From assembly GCF_047511655.1 (NCBI RefSeq), contig NC_133390.1, positions 127,773,583 to 127,837,582 on the forward strand: a stretch of DNA of 64,000 nucleotides, given 5' to 3'. Position numbers and translations under genes: made by a program. The notes under the pieces were generated by a model. The model saw only the letters and a list, made by a program, of their open reading frames with translations, did not search any database and was not told the DNA's origin. Position 1 is the first letter of the stretch, and each line of letters starts with the position of its first letter. The DNA comes from Castor canadensis. Lineage: Eukaryota; Chordata; Mammalia; Rodentia; Castoridae. This document shows positions 10,861-21,735 of this stretch, in pieces.

Positions 10861-11411
10861 TCCATAATCAAAGTAAACATATCTGGCTTGTATGCATACG
10901 TCAGTATTCTGAATTTAAGTGTGTCAATGAGGTTTGCATTTATTACATCCCTGTGTTTCCCTTTTTATCTGATGCCAAATTATTTTTTGGTTCCTCGTTC
11001 ATCCATTTATACAATCTATGAGTGCTCCTATGTTCCTTGAACGCATGTTCCTTGAATGCATAGGAGTTAAAATCTCCTATGGGGAATTTTAGCATGTGGG
11101 TTTTTCTTTATTGTCCATTTCTCTCCTTCCCTTTTTATTTTAATGTTTGGCACCTTGGGTATCTCCCATGTATCATCTTCTCCCTTCCTAAATGTTATAA
11201 GAGGAAGTGTATGTCTATAGTTAGTATCTGTGTTCCTGATTAATTTTAATTTGGGTAATTGTCCTCTACCCTTATGCTTCTTCTTAGTGCATCTACCTGA
11301 TGGTTACATTTAGTTATTTCTGAATAATCTTTCTGATGTGCTGATATGTGTGAGTCCCTGAAGCTAATTTTTTGTGAGGCTTCTTGTAATTCTTTCCAAT
11401 ATTGGGGTGAC

Positions 11412-11853
11412 TGTGGAGAGTGGAGTACATAAGCATAGCTGTGTCAAATAAACTGCAGGCTGAGTTTGGCACAGCCCCAGCCACAGAAGTGGGCAAGATG
11501 CAGCACAGCTGTTTTTCCTAAGATGTTTACATTCAGAGAGAAGTGGTCACAGTTTCCTCCTGTTCCCAAGAAGTGGTCACAGTTTCCTCCTGTTCCCAAG
11601 AAGTGGTCACAGTTTCCTCCTGTTCCCAAGAATGACATACCCCCTCCCCTGAGACCTGTTGCTACACTTCATTTTGCCACCATATATAATAAACTCACTG
11701 GGGGTGGAAGGGGCTGTTGTGTGTCTCCATCCAAGCACCCAGCCCACTTGGTCACAGCTTTGTGCATTTTTTGTCTTCTGCCTTTTGTTCTTTCTATATC
11801 TCCCATTGCCCCCAGTTAGGTTTCTAAGACAAGCTCGTGTGGGATGTGAGAGA
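11412..11853 (+). mobile_element. ERVK 5' LTR
   Basis: It starts tgtggagagtgg and ends just before ggtgatgcc. A tatataat box at 11683-11690 overlaps an aataaa polyadenylation signal at 11688-11693. The first 138 bases differ from the 3' LTR at about four positions by hand count. It is 58 bases longer than the 3' LTR, almost exactly two extra 30-bp repeat units. Confidence 0.9.
11541..11630 (+). repeat. Three perfect 30-bp tandem repeats in the 5' LTR
   Basis: The unit starting aagtggtcacagtttcctcc is repeated three times with no visible difference (11541, 11571, 11601). The 3' LTR has a single diverged unit near 17335. The position upstream of the TATA-like box suggests an enhancer-type duplication. 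Confidence 0.97.
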
Positions 11854-11855
11854 GG

Positions 11856-11873
11856 TGATGCCTGGACAAGGAC
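11856..11873 (+). other. Degenerate tRNA-Lys-type primer binding site
   Basis: The 18 bases tgatgcctggacaaggac, two bases after the LTR end, match the tRNA-Lys3 primer site at 13 of 18 positions by hand count. All five differences are transitions, consistent with decay. Confidence 0.65.
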
Positions 11874-11993
11874 CTAACTATGGGGGAACTTGAAGCCTGA
11901 GACAAGGAGAGACTCCCTGAGAAGCATGCTAAGATGTAATAGAAAAGAAATAAGGTGGGGGGAGAGTGAATTGAATACAGCCAGGTGTAAAAC

Positions 11994-12736
11994 ATGGGAC
12001 AGGGTGAGCCTAAGGACCAAGAGCTCTATATACAGGCTTTAAAAGCTATGCTAAAGATTAGAGGAAGCAGAGTCAGGTTGCTTCAGCTTATGCCGTTTTT
12101 AGATTTTGTACAGGATACTTGCCTGTGGTTCTCGGAGGAGCTCACTGTAAACTTAGAAACATGGAACAATGTAGGAGATAGGCTGAGGGTGTGATATACG
12201 GCTGAGGGGCCAGAATGCATGCCCATTTTGACTTTTGGTTTGTGGTCTATGATTAAAGATTGTTTGGGGCTTACTCCCTCACATAAAGAAAAATTTTCCT
12301 CCTTGGTATTCAAGCTGGAATGTGGGACTCACCCCTTACAATCAGTCATCCAGGAGTGTAAGTGGCAGTATCCCTTGAAGGAATAAAATGCTGTGTGCAG
12401 TGGAGCTGCTGAATCATTAGCCCCACCTTATGAGGATAAGTTTTCACATAGAATTAAAATTCAGTCCAAAGATGATTCTGATTCTGATTCAGTGTCAGAT
12501 GAGGGGGGTCAGGAGTATGCTCTGGCCCATCAAGCACTGGGAACCATGCATTTTGGGTTACCCCCATGGGTCAAGAGACTTCCTCTCTTGCTAAGAGTCC
12601 CCTGCAGGATGCCTTGCAGGCAGCTCATAGTCAAGGAGAGGATACAGCTGGTTTTAAATTTTACCCTGTGCTTGATAGATGGGACACTAACAACCCTGGC
12701 ATGCAACAGAGATTTCATGAAAAGATCCTATTTAAT
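11994..12736 (+). pseudogene. ERVK gag, matrix part
   Basis: An ATG at 11994 opens 66 codons starting MGQ, giving an N-terminal glycine fit for myristoylation as in retroviral matrix proteins. The remainder resembles betaretroviral matrix (a DFVQDTCLWFSEE-type segment). A TGA ends it at 12194, and later gag is scattered over frames up to the L1 insertion at 12737. An acidic, Ser/Asp-rich stretch near 12470-12510 may be the region between matrix and capsid. This is a dead remnant. Confidence 0.75.
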
Positions 12737-13395
12737 GGATCAAGAAAATGTGGTATCTATACACAATGGAATTTTATGCAGCCATGAAGAAGAACGAAAT
12801 GTTATCATTTGCTGGTAAATGGATGGAATTGGAGAACATCATTCTGAGTGAGGTTAGCCTGGCCCAAAAGACCAAAAATCATATGTTCTCCCTCATATGT
12901 GGACATTAGATCAAGGGCAAACACAACTAGGGGATTGGACTTTGAGCACATGATAAAAGCAAGAGCACACAAGGGAGGAGTGAGGATAGGTAAGACACCT
13001 AAAAAATTAGCTAGCATTTGTTGCCCTTAACGCAGAGAAACTAAAGCAAATACCTTAAAAGCAACTGAGGCCAATAGGAAAAGGAGACCAGGATCTAGAG
13101 AAAAGGTTAGATCAAAAAGAATTAACCTAGAAGGTAACACACACACACAGGAAATTAATGTGAGTCAACTCCCTGTATAGCTATCCTTATCTCAACCAGC
13201 AAAAACCCTTGTTCCTTCCTATTATTGCTTATACTCTCTCTTCAACAAAATTAGAGATAAGGGCAAAATAGTTTCTGCCAGGTATTGAGGGGGTAAGGGG
13301 GAGATGGAGGGGGTGGAGTGGGTGATAAGGGAGGGGGTGGGGGCATGGGGGAGAAATGACCCAAGCGTTGTATGCACATATGAATAATTTAAAAA
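12737..13395 (+). mobile_element. 5'-truncated L1 3' end inserted in ERVK gag
   Basis: The insert starts within the C-terminal end of L1 ORF2 (tggatcaagaaaatgtgg) and runs through the G-rich 3' UTR to an A-rich end. A 16-bp target duplication flanks it: aaaagatcctatttaa at 12721-12736 and aaaagatcccatttaa at 13396-13411, with one difference. Confidence 0.93.
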
Positions 13396-13411
13396 AAAAG
13401 ATCCCATTTAA

Positions 13412-14100
13412 AACTTTAAAGGAGGTAAAACAATCCTGTGCAATGTATGGCTCTACAGCACCATTTATGCTGGGGCTATTACAGAGTGTGGTAGGAGATA
13501 GTGCTATGCCTCCAGGTGACTGGAAAGGGTTGGCTAAAGCATGCCTCTCTCCAGGTAAACACATTTTATAGAGTTGTGTCAGGAGCAGGCAAACCCTAAT
13601 TTGGCCCATGGACTGCATATCACTGCAGATATGCTCATGGGAAGAGGACATTTGAAGGCATAGATAATCAAATACAGTATCCCCCTCAAGCTTATCAGCA
13701 GATTGCCATTGCAGGCACAAGGGCATGGCAAGAACTACTCACAAAAGGAAAAAAGACTTTGGAATTAACTAGCATTCTCCAAGGTCCAGATGAGCCGTAT
13801 CAAGAGTATGTGGCATGCCTGCTGCAAAACATAGGCAGGGTAATGGGGGATGCCAAAGCTGGAAACATACTGGTAAAACAGCTGGCTTTCAAGAATGCTA
13901 ACAAGGCTTGTAAAATAGCCCTTCAGCCATACAGAAAAAGAGCTACTCTGCAGGAAATGATTAGAATTTGTGTAGATGTCAGGCTGAGTCACATCCAGGG
14001 TATAGCTTTAGCTGCTGCCTTAAAAGAAGTGTTCGCCCTGGGGGAAGGCATGTTCTTCCTGTGGAAAAGAGGGACATTTTGTTAGGGAGTGTCAAAATAA
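13412..14100 (+). pseudogene. ERVK gag, capsid and nucleocapsid part
   Basis: After the L1 insert, the frame at 13759-14085 gives ILQGPDEPYQEYVACLL, the major homology region of retroviral capsid, followed by the C-terminal capsid domain. A degenerate nucleocapsid zinc-knuckle region follows near 14030-14100. Stops and frame changes make it non-coding. Confidence 0.8.
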
Positions 14101-14219
14101 GCCCTGATTACAGCTAGGTATCTTGAGGCCTGTCACCAGGCCACTGACTGGTGCCAATGCGCCCAGGGCTCGACCCCCCGGGATATGTCCCTAGTGTCAG
14201 AGGGGAAAACATTGGGCAA

Positions 14220-15120
14220 ATGAATGTCACTCCAAAACCGATATAGATGGGCAAGCTCTTATAGGACAGGGAAACTTTCCCCGTCAAACAGTGAGTGCAG
14301 GCTCCTCACCAATACCTATCATTGAAAACCTCATTAGCACCACCCCAGGAAGCACAGGATTGGACCTCAGTCCCACCTCCCTATACATGTTAACACCTGA
14401 TTTGGGAGTGCAAGTTATCCCTACAGGGGTCTATGACCCTCTGCCCCAGGGCACAATGGGTTTAATATTAGGGAAAAGTTGCACAACCACAAGGGGATTA
14501 CAGGTTTATACAGGTGTGATTGATGTAGACTATACTGGGGAAATTAAGATAATGACCCAGACACAGGTGCCTTTGTAGCCTTATCCCCGGAGATGAAAAT
14601 AGCTCAACTGGTTATTCTCCCAAATGTGAAGAAAGGCAAAGTATTAACTCACACCCTGTGGAGAGATGGAGGATTCGGTTCCTCTAATCATGCCTACAAA
14701 AGATAGGCTGGAAATGACTTTGTTCTTAAATGAAAAATGGTTTTGGAGACTTTTGGATCTGGTGCTGATGTTTCTGTAGTTACTGCTAGACACTGGCCAA
14801 AAAGTTGGCCTTGCCAACCCTCTGCTGCCAATCTGCAGGGGTAGAGGCCACTCATGGCCCCCTCCAGAGTGCTCAGCAGATTCATTGAAAGGATGAAGAG
14901 GGACACTCAGGGCTTTTTGCTTCTTATGTCTTGGACAATCATCTGGTCAAGCTATGGGGAGAGATGTACTGGGGGTATGGAAGCTATATTCTGCAGTCCT
15001 AATAGCATGGTCTCTCACCAAATGTTTCAACAAGGGTCACATCCTGTACAGCCTTTAGGGAATATAGGAAGGATGGGGCTAGGATATCAGGCTGTGCAGC
15101 ATTTTCAGTAGGGGCCCTGG
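14220..15120 (+). pseudogene. ERVK dUTPase and protease
   Basis: Frame 14291-14578 contains [15 protein letters not shown] and [19 protein letters not shown], conserved dUTPase motifs including the Tyr-bearing GVIDxDYTGEI segment. Retroviral dUTPase lowers dUTP during reverse transcription. The retropepsin follows; a one-base frameshift falls inside its catalytic motif near 14750. A Gly-rich IGRMGLGYQ stretch near 15070-15100 resembles the G-patch that follows betaretroviral protease. The gene is dead. Confidence 0.82.
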
Positions 15121-15192
15121 TCCAACAAATTAAACACTCCCCTTTCAAACATGCAGCCCAGATCACTTGACTCTCAACAAATCCAGTGACCT

Positions 15193-16730
15193 TTGACAGG
15201 GGAGAAATTGGCTGGAGCCACAGCTCTGGTGGAGGAACAATTAAAGGCAGGGCATATTGCACCTACCCATAGCCCTTGGAATACTCCAATTTTTGTGATT
15301 AGAAAAAAGTCGGGAAGATGGAGGTTCTTACAGGATTTAAGAGCTGTCAACAGAGTAATACAGCCAGTGGGAGTACTCCAGCCTGGCCTCCCCTCACCCA
15401 CAGCTATTCCATTAGACTATTGTCTCTGCATTCTTAATCTTAAAGATGCTTTTTTGGCCATTCCTCTCCATTCAAAAGACAGAAAATTTTGCTTTCACTT
15501 TATCATCACCAAATCATCAGGGCCCTGGGCACTGATTTCATTGTTTGTGCTGCCCCAAGTCATGGCTAACAGTCCCACAATGTGTCAGGAAGTTGTTGCT
15601 GCAGCAATAGAACCTACATGCCATAAGTATCCAGAAGCTTATGTCCTTCATTACATGGATGATATTCTGATAAGTCATCTCAGTGAGTTTACACTTCTGC
15701 TAATCTTGGCAGATCTTACAAAGAAACTTGAGGCCTGGGGATTGTGCATTGCCCCAGAAAAGGTACAAAAAAAGCCTCCCTTTTTAATATTTAGGGCAAC
15801 TTATTGACAGACACTTGATCCATCCTCAAAAGGTAGAGATCAGGAAGGATAATTTTAAAACTTTAAATGATTTGCAAAAACTGCTGGGAGGTATCAATTG
15901 GCTCAAACTCTCTCTAAAACTTACCACTGACACCTTATCTCCACTTTTTCAACTATTCCTTCCTTGCTTTGAGAATTTACAGAGGACGCCTAACAGGAAT
16001 TGGTTAAGGTAGAGAGAGCAATTACTACAGCCCAGCTTCAGTGCTGGGACCCACAGCAGCCTGTTCAATTACGGATTTTACACTCTCCATCAATGCCAAC
16101 GGGCACACTCTGGCAATTGCAGAGGGTGTTGGAATGGTTACACTTGGGTAACTCTCCTGCTAAAATTCTTACATCAAATCATGAGCTGGTAGCTAAGTTG
16201 ATTGCTAAGAGACGCACTCGTTGTTGTGAATTGCTGAGGCATGAGCCCAGTAATATTGTGGTCCCATTTTCGAAAGATCAACCACATTGGTTATGGCAAT
16301 TTTCAAACTTATGGTAGTCTGCACTGGCTAACTCCAAAACAGATCGGGGAACATCTCCTGCATTCAAAACTTTTACAGTTTGCCTCCTTTCACGTGTTTG
16401 TCTTTCCAAAAATTATTCCATCTTCCCCTCTATTGGAGGCTGTCACAATTTTACTGATGCTTTGGGGTGTGGTACTGCTGCCTATTACACCAATGATTGC
16501 CATAAGGTTGAACATAGTGTTTTTGCCTCCGCTGAAAGTGTGGAGCTGTATGCTGTCATCATGGTCCTCAGGGACTTTCCACAACAACCTATCAATCTAT
16601 ACAGTGATAGTCACTATGTGGTAGGTGTTTTATGCTGCATTGAAACTGCTTATATTGGCCATACTATAGTGAAGAGTTATTTAATCTTTTCTTTCAGTTG
16701 CATAGTCTGGTGCTAACTTGCCTTTATCCT
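15193..16730 (+). pseudogene. ERVK reverse transcriptase and RNase H
   Basis: The first frame (15193-15807) has WNTPIFVIRKKSGRWRFLQD, LRAVNRVIQPVG and LKDAFLAIPLHSKDRKFCFHF-type fingers and palm motifs, with catalytic YMDD intact at 15652-15663. The thumb and connection continue in shifted frames to about 16320. RNase H follows near 16440-16650, with AESVELYAVIMVL and LYSDSHYVVG carrying its Glu and Asp motifs. Several frameshifts and stops break the gene. Motif style is class II. Confidence 0.9.
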
Positions 16731-16779
16731 TCTTTTGTGAGCCATTTGTGCTCACATTCTAATCTCCCCAGCCCACTTG

Positions 16780-17020
16780 CTTATGCTAATGCCCAGGCAG
16801 ATAACCTAGTCTCTGGGCTTGCTTTGGACTTGCCCATGCAAACTGCTGCACCTGTAGAAGCTGCCCAACTAAGTCATGCTATGTACCATCAAAATGCTTC
16901 AGCCTTGTGTAGACAATTTCACCTTACCAGGGAGCAGGCTCGACAAATCATTAAATCATGTTAGCAGTGTGTCAATAAATATTGGCCATGCAAAAGGCTT
17001 ATGATAATGTTGTTTCTCTA
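16780..17020 (+). pseudogene. ERVK integrase N-terminal zinc domain only
   Basis: The frame ending near 16964 has a His-x3-His pair (LSHAMYH), and the paired Cys lie at a C-stop-Q-C site at 16958-16969, an HHCC zinc-binding domain. The sequence then runs into about 190 bases of AT-rich filler and the polypurine tract. The catalytic core, the C-terminal domain and all of env are absent, so an internal deletion is inferred. Confidence 0.75.
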
Positions 17021-17184
17021 GCAAATATTGAAAAAAAAAAAACTATCCTGGATGAATTCAAGGGTTTCAATCCATTTAACTTGCTAAAGCACTCCTGGCA
17101 TTGTTTACCTATTTTTTCAGTTGGATGCTGCATGATGTGAAGACAACTCCTTGGTTTAGGGTATAGGCTTCATTGGGAGCATTT

Positions 17185-17205
17185 AAGAAATAAAAAAGGG
17201 GGAAA
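17185..17205 (+). other. ERVK polypurine tract
   Basis: An almost pure purine run ending in agggggaaa directly precedes the 3' LTR start tgtgaagag, as needed for plus-strand priming. Confidence 0.85.
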
Positions 17206-17589
17206 TGTGAAGAGTAGAGTACATAAGCATAGCTGTGTCAAATAAACTGCAGGCTGAGTTTGGCACAGCCCCAGCCACAGAAGTGGGCAAGATGCAGCAC
17301 AGCTGTTTTTCCTAAGATATTTACATTCGGAGAGAAGTGGTCACAAGTTACTCCTGTTCCTGAGAATTAAAATATCACACCCTCTCCTGAGAACTGCTGC
17401 TTCACCTCATTTTGCCACTGTATATAATAAACTCACTGGCAGTGGAGGGGGCTGTTGTGTGTCTCCATCCAAGTGCCCAGCCCACCTGGTCCCAGCTTTG
17501 TGCATTTTTTGTCTTCTGTCTTTTGTCCTTTCTGCATCTCCCATCACCCTCAGTTAGGTTTCTAGGATGAGCTCGTGTGGGACATGAGA
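17206..17589 (+). mobile_element. ERVK 3' LTR
   Basis: It is 384 bp, collinear with the 5' LTR apart from one rather than three 30-bp units. A tatataataaa box plus polyadenylation signal lies at 17421-17431. The ggtgac target duplication follows at 17590. Confidence 0.9.
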
Positions 17590-18284
17590 GGTGACCATAG
17601 GTCTTTGCCATTTATTTTATAATTATTTTGTGTCCATTTGTGTGACCACAGAGCTATACCATTTGCAATAGCCCACAGTCTTTAGCTATATAAATTTTTG
17701 CCTGTTTTTCAATTATGGAGTACCATAACTATGAATTCTGCATGCTGTGCAGATAGTGAAGTTCCTTGCTAGATGATGACCATATTGTCCCAAGGTCTCA
17801 GGGCTGCTGATTTCCATTTCATTTTTCCTTGGGCTGTGGAGGCTGATCTGTCAGGCATTATGGAGATTATTTGACCAGACAAGAAAGACTCCATTGGAAC
17901 GCTTACAATTGCCTTCAGAATGGGTCCTGGCAAGTGTTATTTCCATCTTGTGTATCTCCTCTGTGAAGAGCTCCATGTGGCCCTCAAAGGCAGTATTCCT
18001 GTTTTGCATGTACTATTTCCAGATCCAGTCCTACCAGCTTTTGTGCTTCTCATTTAGATGTATGTGTCCCTGTTGTCATACTTTTGTTTGTCAATCTTTT
18101 GTACCTGCCTGCTTGCTGATGACCATGTAACTCATACACAGGGAGTCCTGATTTTTCTGATTAATAGAAGAGGATAGTATCAAATGTGCTATCACTGGAC
18201 AATTTAAATAGCCTCGTGGGAATCTTACAAATTGATATTGTTTGCCTTCCCATCTAAAAGTTATATATTCTTGGCTTTCTTTTA

Positions 18285-18415
18285 TTAGTTATTAGTATAT
18301 AATAGTTGTTATTAGTATATTATAATATACTAATAATATAAAATATAATATAATTATATTATATATAATATAATATTATATTAGTATATAATAGTTGTAC
18401 AGTTGTACATTGTGC
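18285..18415. repeat. AT-only, partly palindromic tract
   Basis: Nearly pure A/T sequence contains repeated tagtatataatagttgt strings at both ends and self-complementary taatattatatta-type cores. It could extrude hairpins or a cruciform. Confidence 0.85.
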
Positions 18416-18645
18416 TATATTCATATGTGCTTATAATATATCTTAGTTGAATTTACCCCCTCCATTTTTCTCCCTCTTCCTACCTTCCACCTTCTTAAAA
18501 CAATTTCAACAGGCTTAATTCTTCTATTTTCATATATGAATACAAAATATATCCACCATATTCACCCTCATTCCACCCTTTCCTTATGCTCCCCTCCCAC
18601 TGGTACTCACCCCTGGAAAAGATCTGTCCTTTGTTTTTTTTAAAA
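18400..18645 (-). mobile_element. L1 3' end fragment
   Basis: The string gttgaatttaccccctccat and the following CT-rich stretch recur near 27280 and resemble the reversed end of an older L1 3' UTR. Assignment is by internal comparison only. Confidence 0.5.
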
Positions 18646-18717
18646 AAAGTGCATATTGATAGTCTAAGGAGGTTTTACATTGACACTTCAGATCTGTATA
18701 TATTGTGCTTTAATCAG

Positions 18718-18815
18718 ATTAACCTCTCATTACTTAAGCAGGTGCTTTACCAGTTGAGCCACTCCACCACCCCTTTTTTGTGTTGTTATTTTCAAGATAG
18801 GGACTATTCAAGTTA
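18718..18815 (-). mobile_element. Partial ID-like SINE
   Basis: The reversed unit aagcaggtgctttaccagtt followed by gagccactccaccacccc marks the tRNA-like half. Confidence 0.75.
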
Positions 18816-19171
18816 TTAGACATGGAAGGTATTACTATTTTTTCTTTAAGCAGTTTCATTATCTTATTTGTAATGTGTGTCCACTCTAATGGATATTGTT
18901 TCCTATAGGCTGTTGCCATGGGACTGGGTAGTATAATACAGTTATCTGCAATTTTACCAATCTATATTTTATAGCTTTGTGTGTTTTATTGATCACCAGT
19001 TTTTGTACATTATTAGTATCATATCCATGCCCAAAATATTTTCTAGCTCAGGTGAGCAACATATAGTTACTTTTATTGGGTCATTATGATAGCATAAAAC
19101 TTTGTTCTGGTTGCACTGCCTTCAATATCTTGTCACTCAATCCTTCTATTTTTATGGGGTCATTTATTATC

Positions 19172-19394
19172 TTCTTTTTTGTGAAAATAGAATTTGAACT
19201 TAGGGTTTTGTGCTTGCAAAGCAGGCACTTTACTACTTGAGCCATAACTCCAGTCATTTTTGCTTCTGGGTATTTTGGAGAATATATATATATTGGTGTC
19301 TGAAACTATTTGTCTAGCCTTGCCTAGAACTGAGATCCTCCTGATCTCATCTCAAGTAGTTAGGATTACAGGTGTGAGCCACCGGTGTCCAGCT
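19172..19394 (-). mobile_element. Composite B1/ID-like SINE
   Basis: A reversed ID-like half (tttgcaaagcaggcactt-type core) and B1-like half (ttaggattacaggtgtgagc) are both present. Confidence 0.85.
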
Positions 19395-19791
19395 AGGTTT
19401 TTTTAATAAAGTTATCTGGAAACATGTGTCTACTAAAACTGTGTGTGTTTCTGTATTTTCTGAATTTCTATTGATAATTGTAGAGATGGCCCGTTATCCC
19501 CACATCCTATGAAGATATTCCTACCTGAGCCCTTCCAGGTTTTTTTTTTTTTTTAAAGAATCTTCGTGTGTATCTAATTAAGTTATTTTGCATGTTTCTT
19601 TGTTGGTTTCTCTGAGGGAAGGGATTCCTTTTCTGGAGGAAAGGAATTTGTTTTGTTATATTCCTGGAGTTGTCTTGGTGTCTGTCCAATTGTTCCTAGT
19701 CTATCATATGTCCCATTTGTCTGTTGTGGTATGCCTTGGTAAGTAATTGTGCCCGATGTGTTTGGTTGTTCTAGTGCTAAGATGTAAAAAG

Positions 19792-19964
19792 TTACTTGGG
19801 CATCAGTGGCTCATGCCTGTAAGTCTAGCTAATCAGGAGGATCATGGTTCAAAGTCAGCCCAGGCAAATAGCTCACAAGACTCTATCTCAAAAAAAAACT
19901 CATCACAAAAAATGGCTGGTGAAGTGGCTTAAGGTATATGTCCTGAGTTCAAACCCCAGTGCCA
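19792..19964 (+). mobile_element. Composite B1/ID-like SINE
   Basis: The B1-like head (ggctcatgcctgtaagtc) is followed by aaaatggctggtgaagtggc and gagttcaaaccccagtgcc. Its tail runs straight into a CA microsatellite. Confidence 0.88.
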
Positions 19965-19991
19965 CACAGACACACAGACACACACACACAG

Positions 19992-20020
<29 letters not shown>
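19965..20020 (+). repeat. CA microsatellite
   Basis: About 56 bases of CA repeat, with a few CAGA interruptions, grew from the end of the preceding SINE. Confidence 0.97.
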
Positions 20021-20024
<4 letters not shown>

Positions 20025-21435
20025 AAGATATAAAAAGCTTCTTCCTTGTGTGGGGTCCTGATATGGAAGTAATTTGGTGACGAATATTGTCTTGTGGTCT
20101 TGTGTGATCCAGACAGCTCTGAAGACAGTTGAAAGGTTTGTGATTTGTCATGCATGGCCTGGAGGCCTGCGAATGCATTCATGAATGAGACCTCCAGTGT
20201 TCTGGTGTACTTGTTAGTAAGGCTTTCTTTATCTCATTTGTTGCTACTACCTCAAATAGTGTTGCATATGCATTTGTCTGGTTATGTGTCTTATTTTCTG
20301 GTGTTCTTGATTTCTTGATCTAGATTTCTCCATTTTAAATTATCCCCAAGTTTTTTGAGGTCACAGTAAGCATGTGTTGCTCTCCAGCTTGCTGCTATCC
20401 AGTCCCAAAGTGACAGAACTCTATATTGGGAGCTCTAGTAGCTGACAGTGTACATTTGGGTTTTCTGCTAAGAAAGAGATCTGATTTATTTCAGAGCTGG
20501 CTAATGCTATAGTATTTCTGCCTCCATCCCACAGGTGTTCTAGCCAATTAACATCTGTGGTTTGTTTCTGCATGAAGTCTGTTCTAAGCTTTTGCAATTT
20601 GGTCCAGGTATATTCCCTGTCTCTGCTATGTTTTAGGGACTTCATTGCCCATGATTATAATCTATTACTGTTTTTCTAGTTGTCATGCCACATAGATCCT
20701 CCCCAAAGGATCATTAGAATCTCCTGGGTCCTCAGAATGGGGTCCTGCGGTTCCAGAGATTCATTCATTATACCGTCTGTTATTATGTTATGTGCAGAGC
20801 TATATTTCCCAAGTATCTTAACTGCTAGCTGTTTGCCCTTGTGTCTGTCCTGTTCAATTTGTGACAGACTTTTTTAAAAACAATATTGCACTTATTTTTT
20901 CTCTTGGTGCTTTATATATTAATGGATTTACATTTTTAGGATATTTTACATCAAAGTTTATGTTCTCTGGGACTGCTATGTTATCTTTTTTTTTTTAACC
21001 TCCTTCTCTGTGGAGTCTCATGGATTCCTGGAAGTGAGCACCATTTCAAAGCATTTACTTTTTTGTAATCTGTCCCTTATCTTTCTTTTCAGAGCCTACT
21101 TTTTTTTTTTTTTGCCTAAGCGTTTTCTTGCCCACTTGAATAACTTCTTAGTACAGTATATATCTATAGTCCACCTTACATATGAATTATCATAGATGTG
21201 TGATCTGAGGTTTGCTTCTTGTCTTTTTGCTAACTTACATATTTCTTTTTCCTCACAAGAAGAAACCTTGTATGATGTAGGCAGTGTGCCCTTCCAGCTC
21301 TCCAACCTTCAGCCCTTGATCTGCATGGATCAGAGGCGTCCCTCCATCCAACACTTGAATCAGTGTAAGATTACACTACAGTGTGAGTCAAACATTTTGG
21401 TCAGTAGAACAAGTTTTAGTCTCTGTTTGTTGGGA

Positions 21436-21735
21436 CTTCAGCCAGGTACCTGTGTCTCATGCCTGTAATCCTTGCTATCCAGGAGGCAGCGATCAGGAAG
21501 ATCACAGTTCAAGCCAGCTCAGGCAAATAGTTCAAAAGACCATACTTTAAAAAATACTTAACATAAAAAAGGGCTGATAGAACTAGAGGTGTGGCTCAAG
21601 TGGTAGTGTACCTGCCTAACAAGCACAAAGCCCTGAGTTCAAACCTAATACCACCAAGGGGAAAAAAAGTCTAATTTATTGTAGGAAAAAGGGGTGGTGG
21701 AGTGGATCAAGTGGTAGAGTGCCTCCCTTTATATG
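21436..21735 (+). mobile_element. Composite SINE followed by a partial ID-like unit
   Basis: A full B1/ID-like composite (21436-21668) is followed by a shorter tRNA-like piece (21687-21720, ggatcaagtggtagagtgcc). The second piece abuts the old LTR copy. Confidence 0.75.

Larger units (their letters stand above)
9593..11411 (-). mobile_element. Old minus-strand ERV, 3' internal part (ERVL-like?)
   Basis: This is the internal region between the left LTR copy and the insertion point of the plus-strand provirus. It holds integrase remnants (listed separately) and two minus-strand SINE insertions. No env reading frame is recognisable. The class is uncertain; the integrase pattern made me think of ERVL-type elements. 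Confidence 0.55.
11406..17595 (+). mobile_element. Betaretrovirus-like (ERVK) provirus with 6-bp target duplication
   Basis: Two LTRs (11412-11853 and 17206-17589) enclose gag, pro-dUTPase and partial pol remnants in plus orientation. The target duplication ggtgac is identical at 11406-11411 and 17590-17595. The dUTPase beside protease, the D-type-like matrix start, the lysine-type primer site and the 6-bp duplication all point to a class II betaretrovirus. The integrase catalytic core and env are missing, and a 5'-truncated L1 sits in gag. Every reading frame is broken, so the element is not a functional virus. It is inserted in an older minus-strand ERV. Confidence 0.88.
17596..21711 (-). 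mobile_element. Old minus-strand ERV, 5' internal part
   Basis: This is inferred to be the other side of the split host ERV, between the provirus and the right LTR copy. The minus-strand frame 20645-20421 reads like a degraded gag (DVNWLEHLWDGG, NQISFLAENPNV), but I cannot place it firmly. The stretch holds several SINEs, an AT-rich tract, a CA repeat and an L1 3' fragment. Nothing in it is translatable over a useful length. Confidence 0.45.

Noticed and set aside
11541-11630. CRISPR-like array
   Set aside because: The units are directly adjacent with no spacers, lie in a retroviral LTR, and the genome is mammalian.
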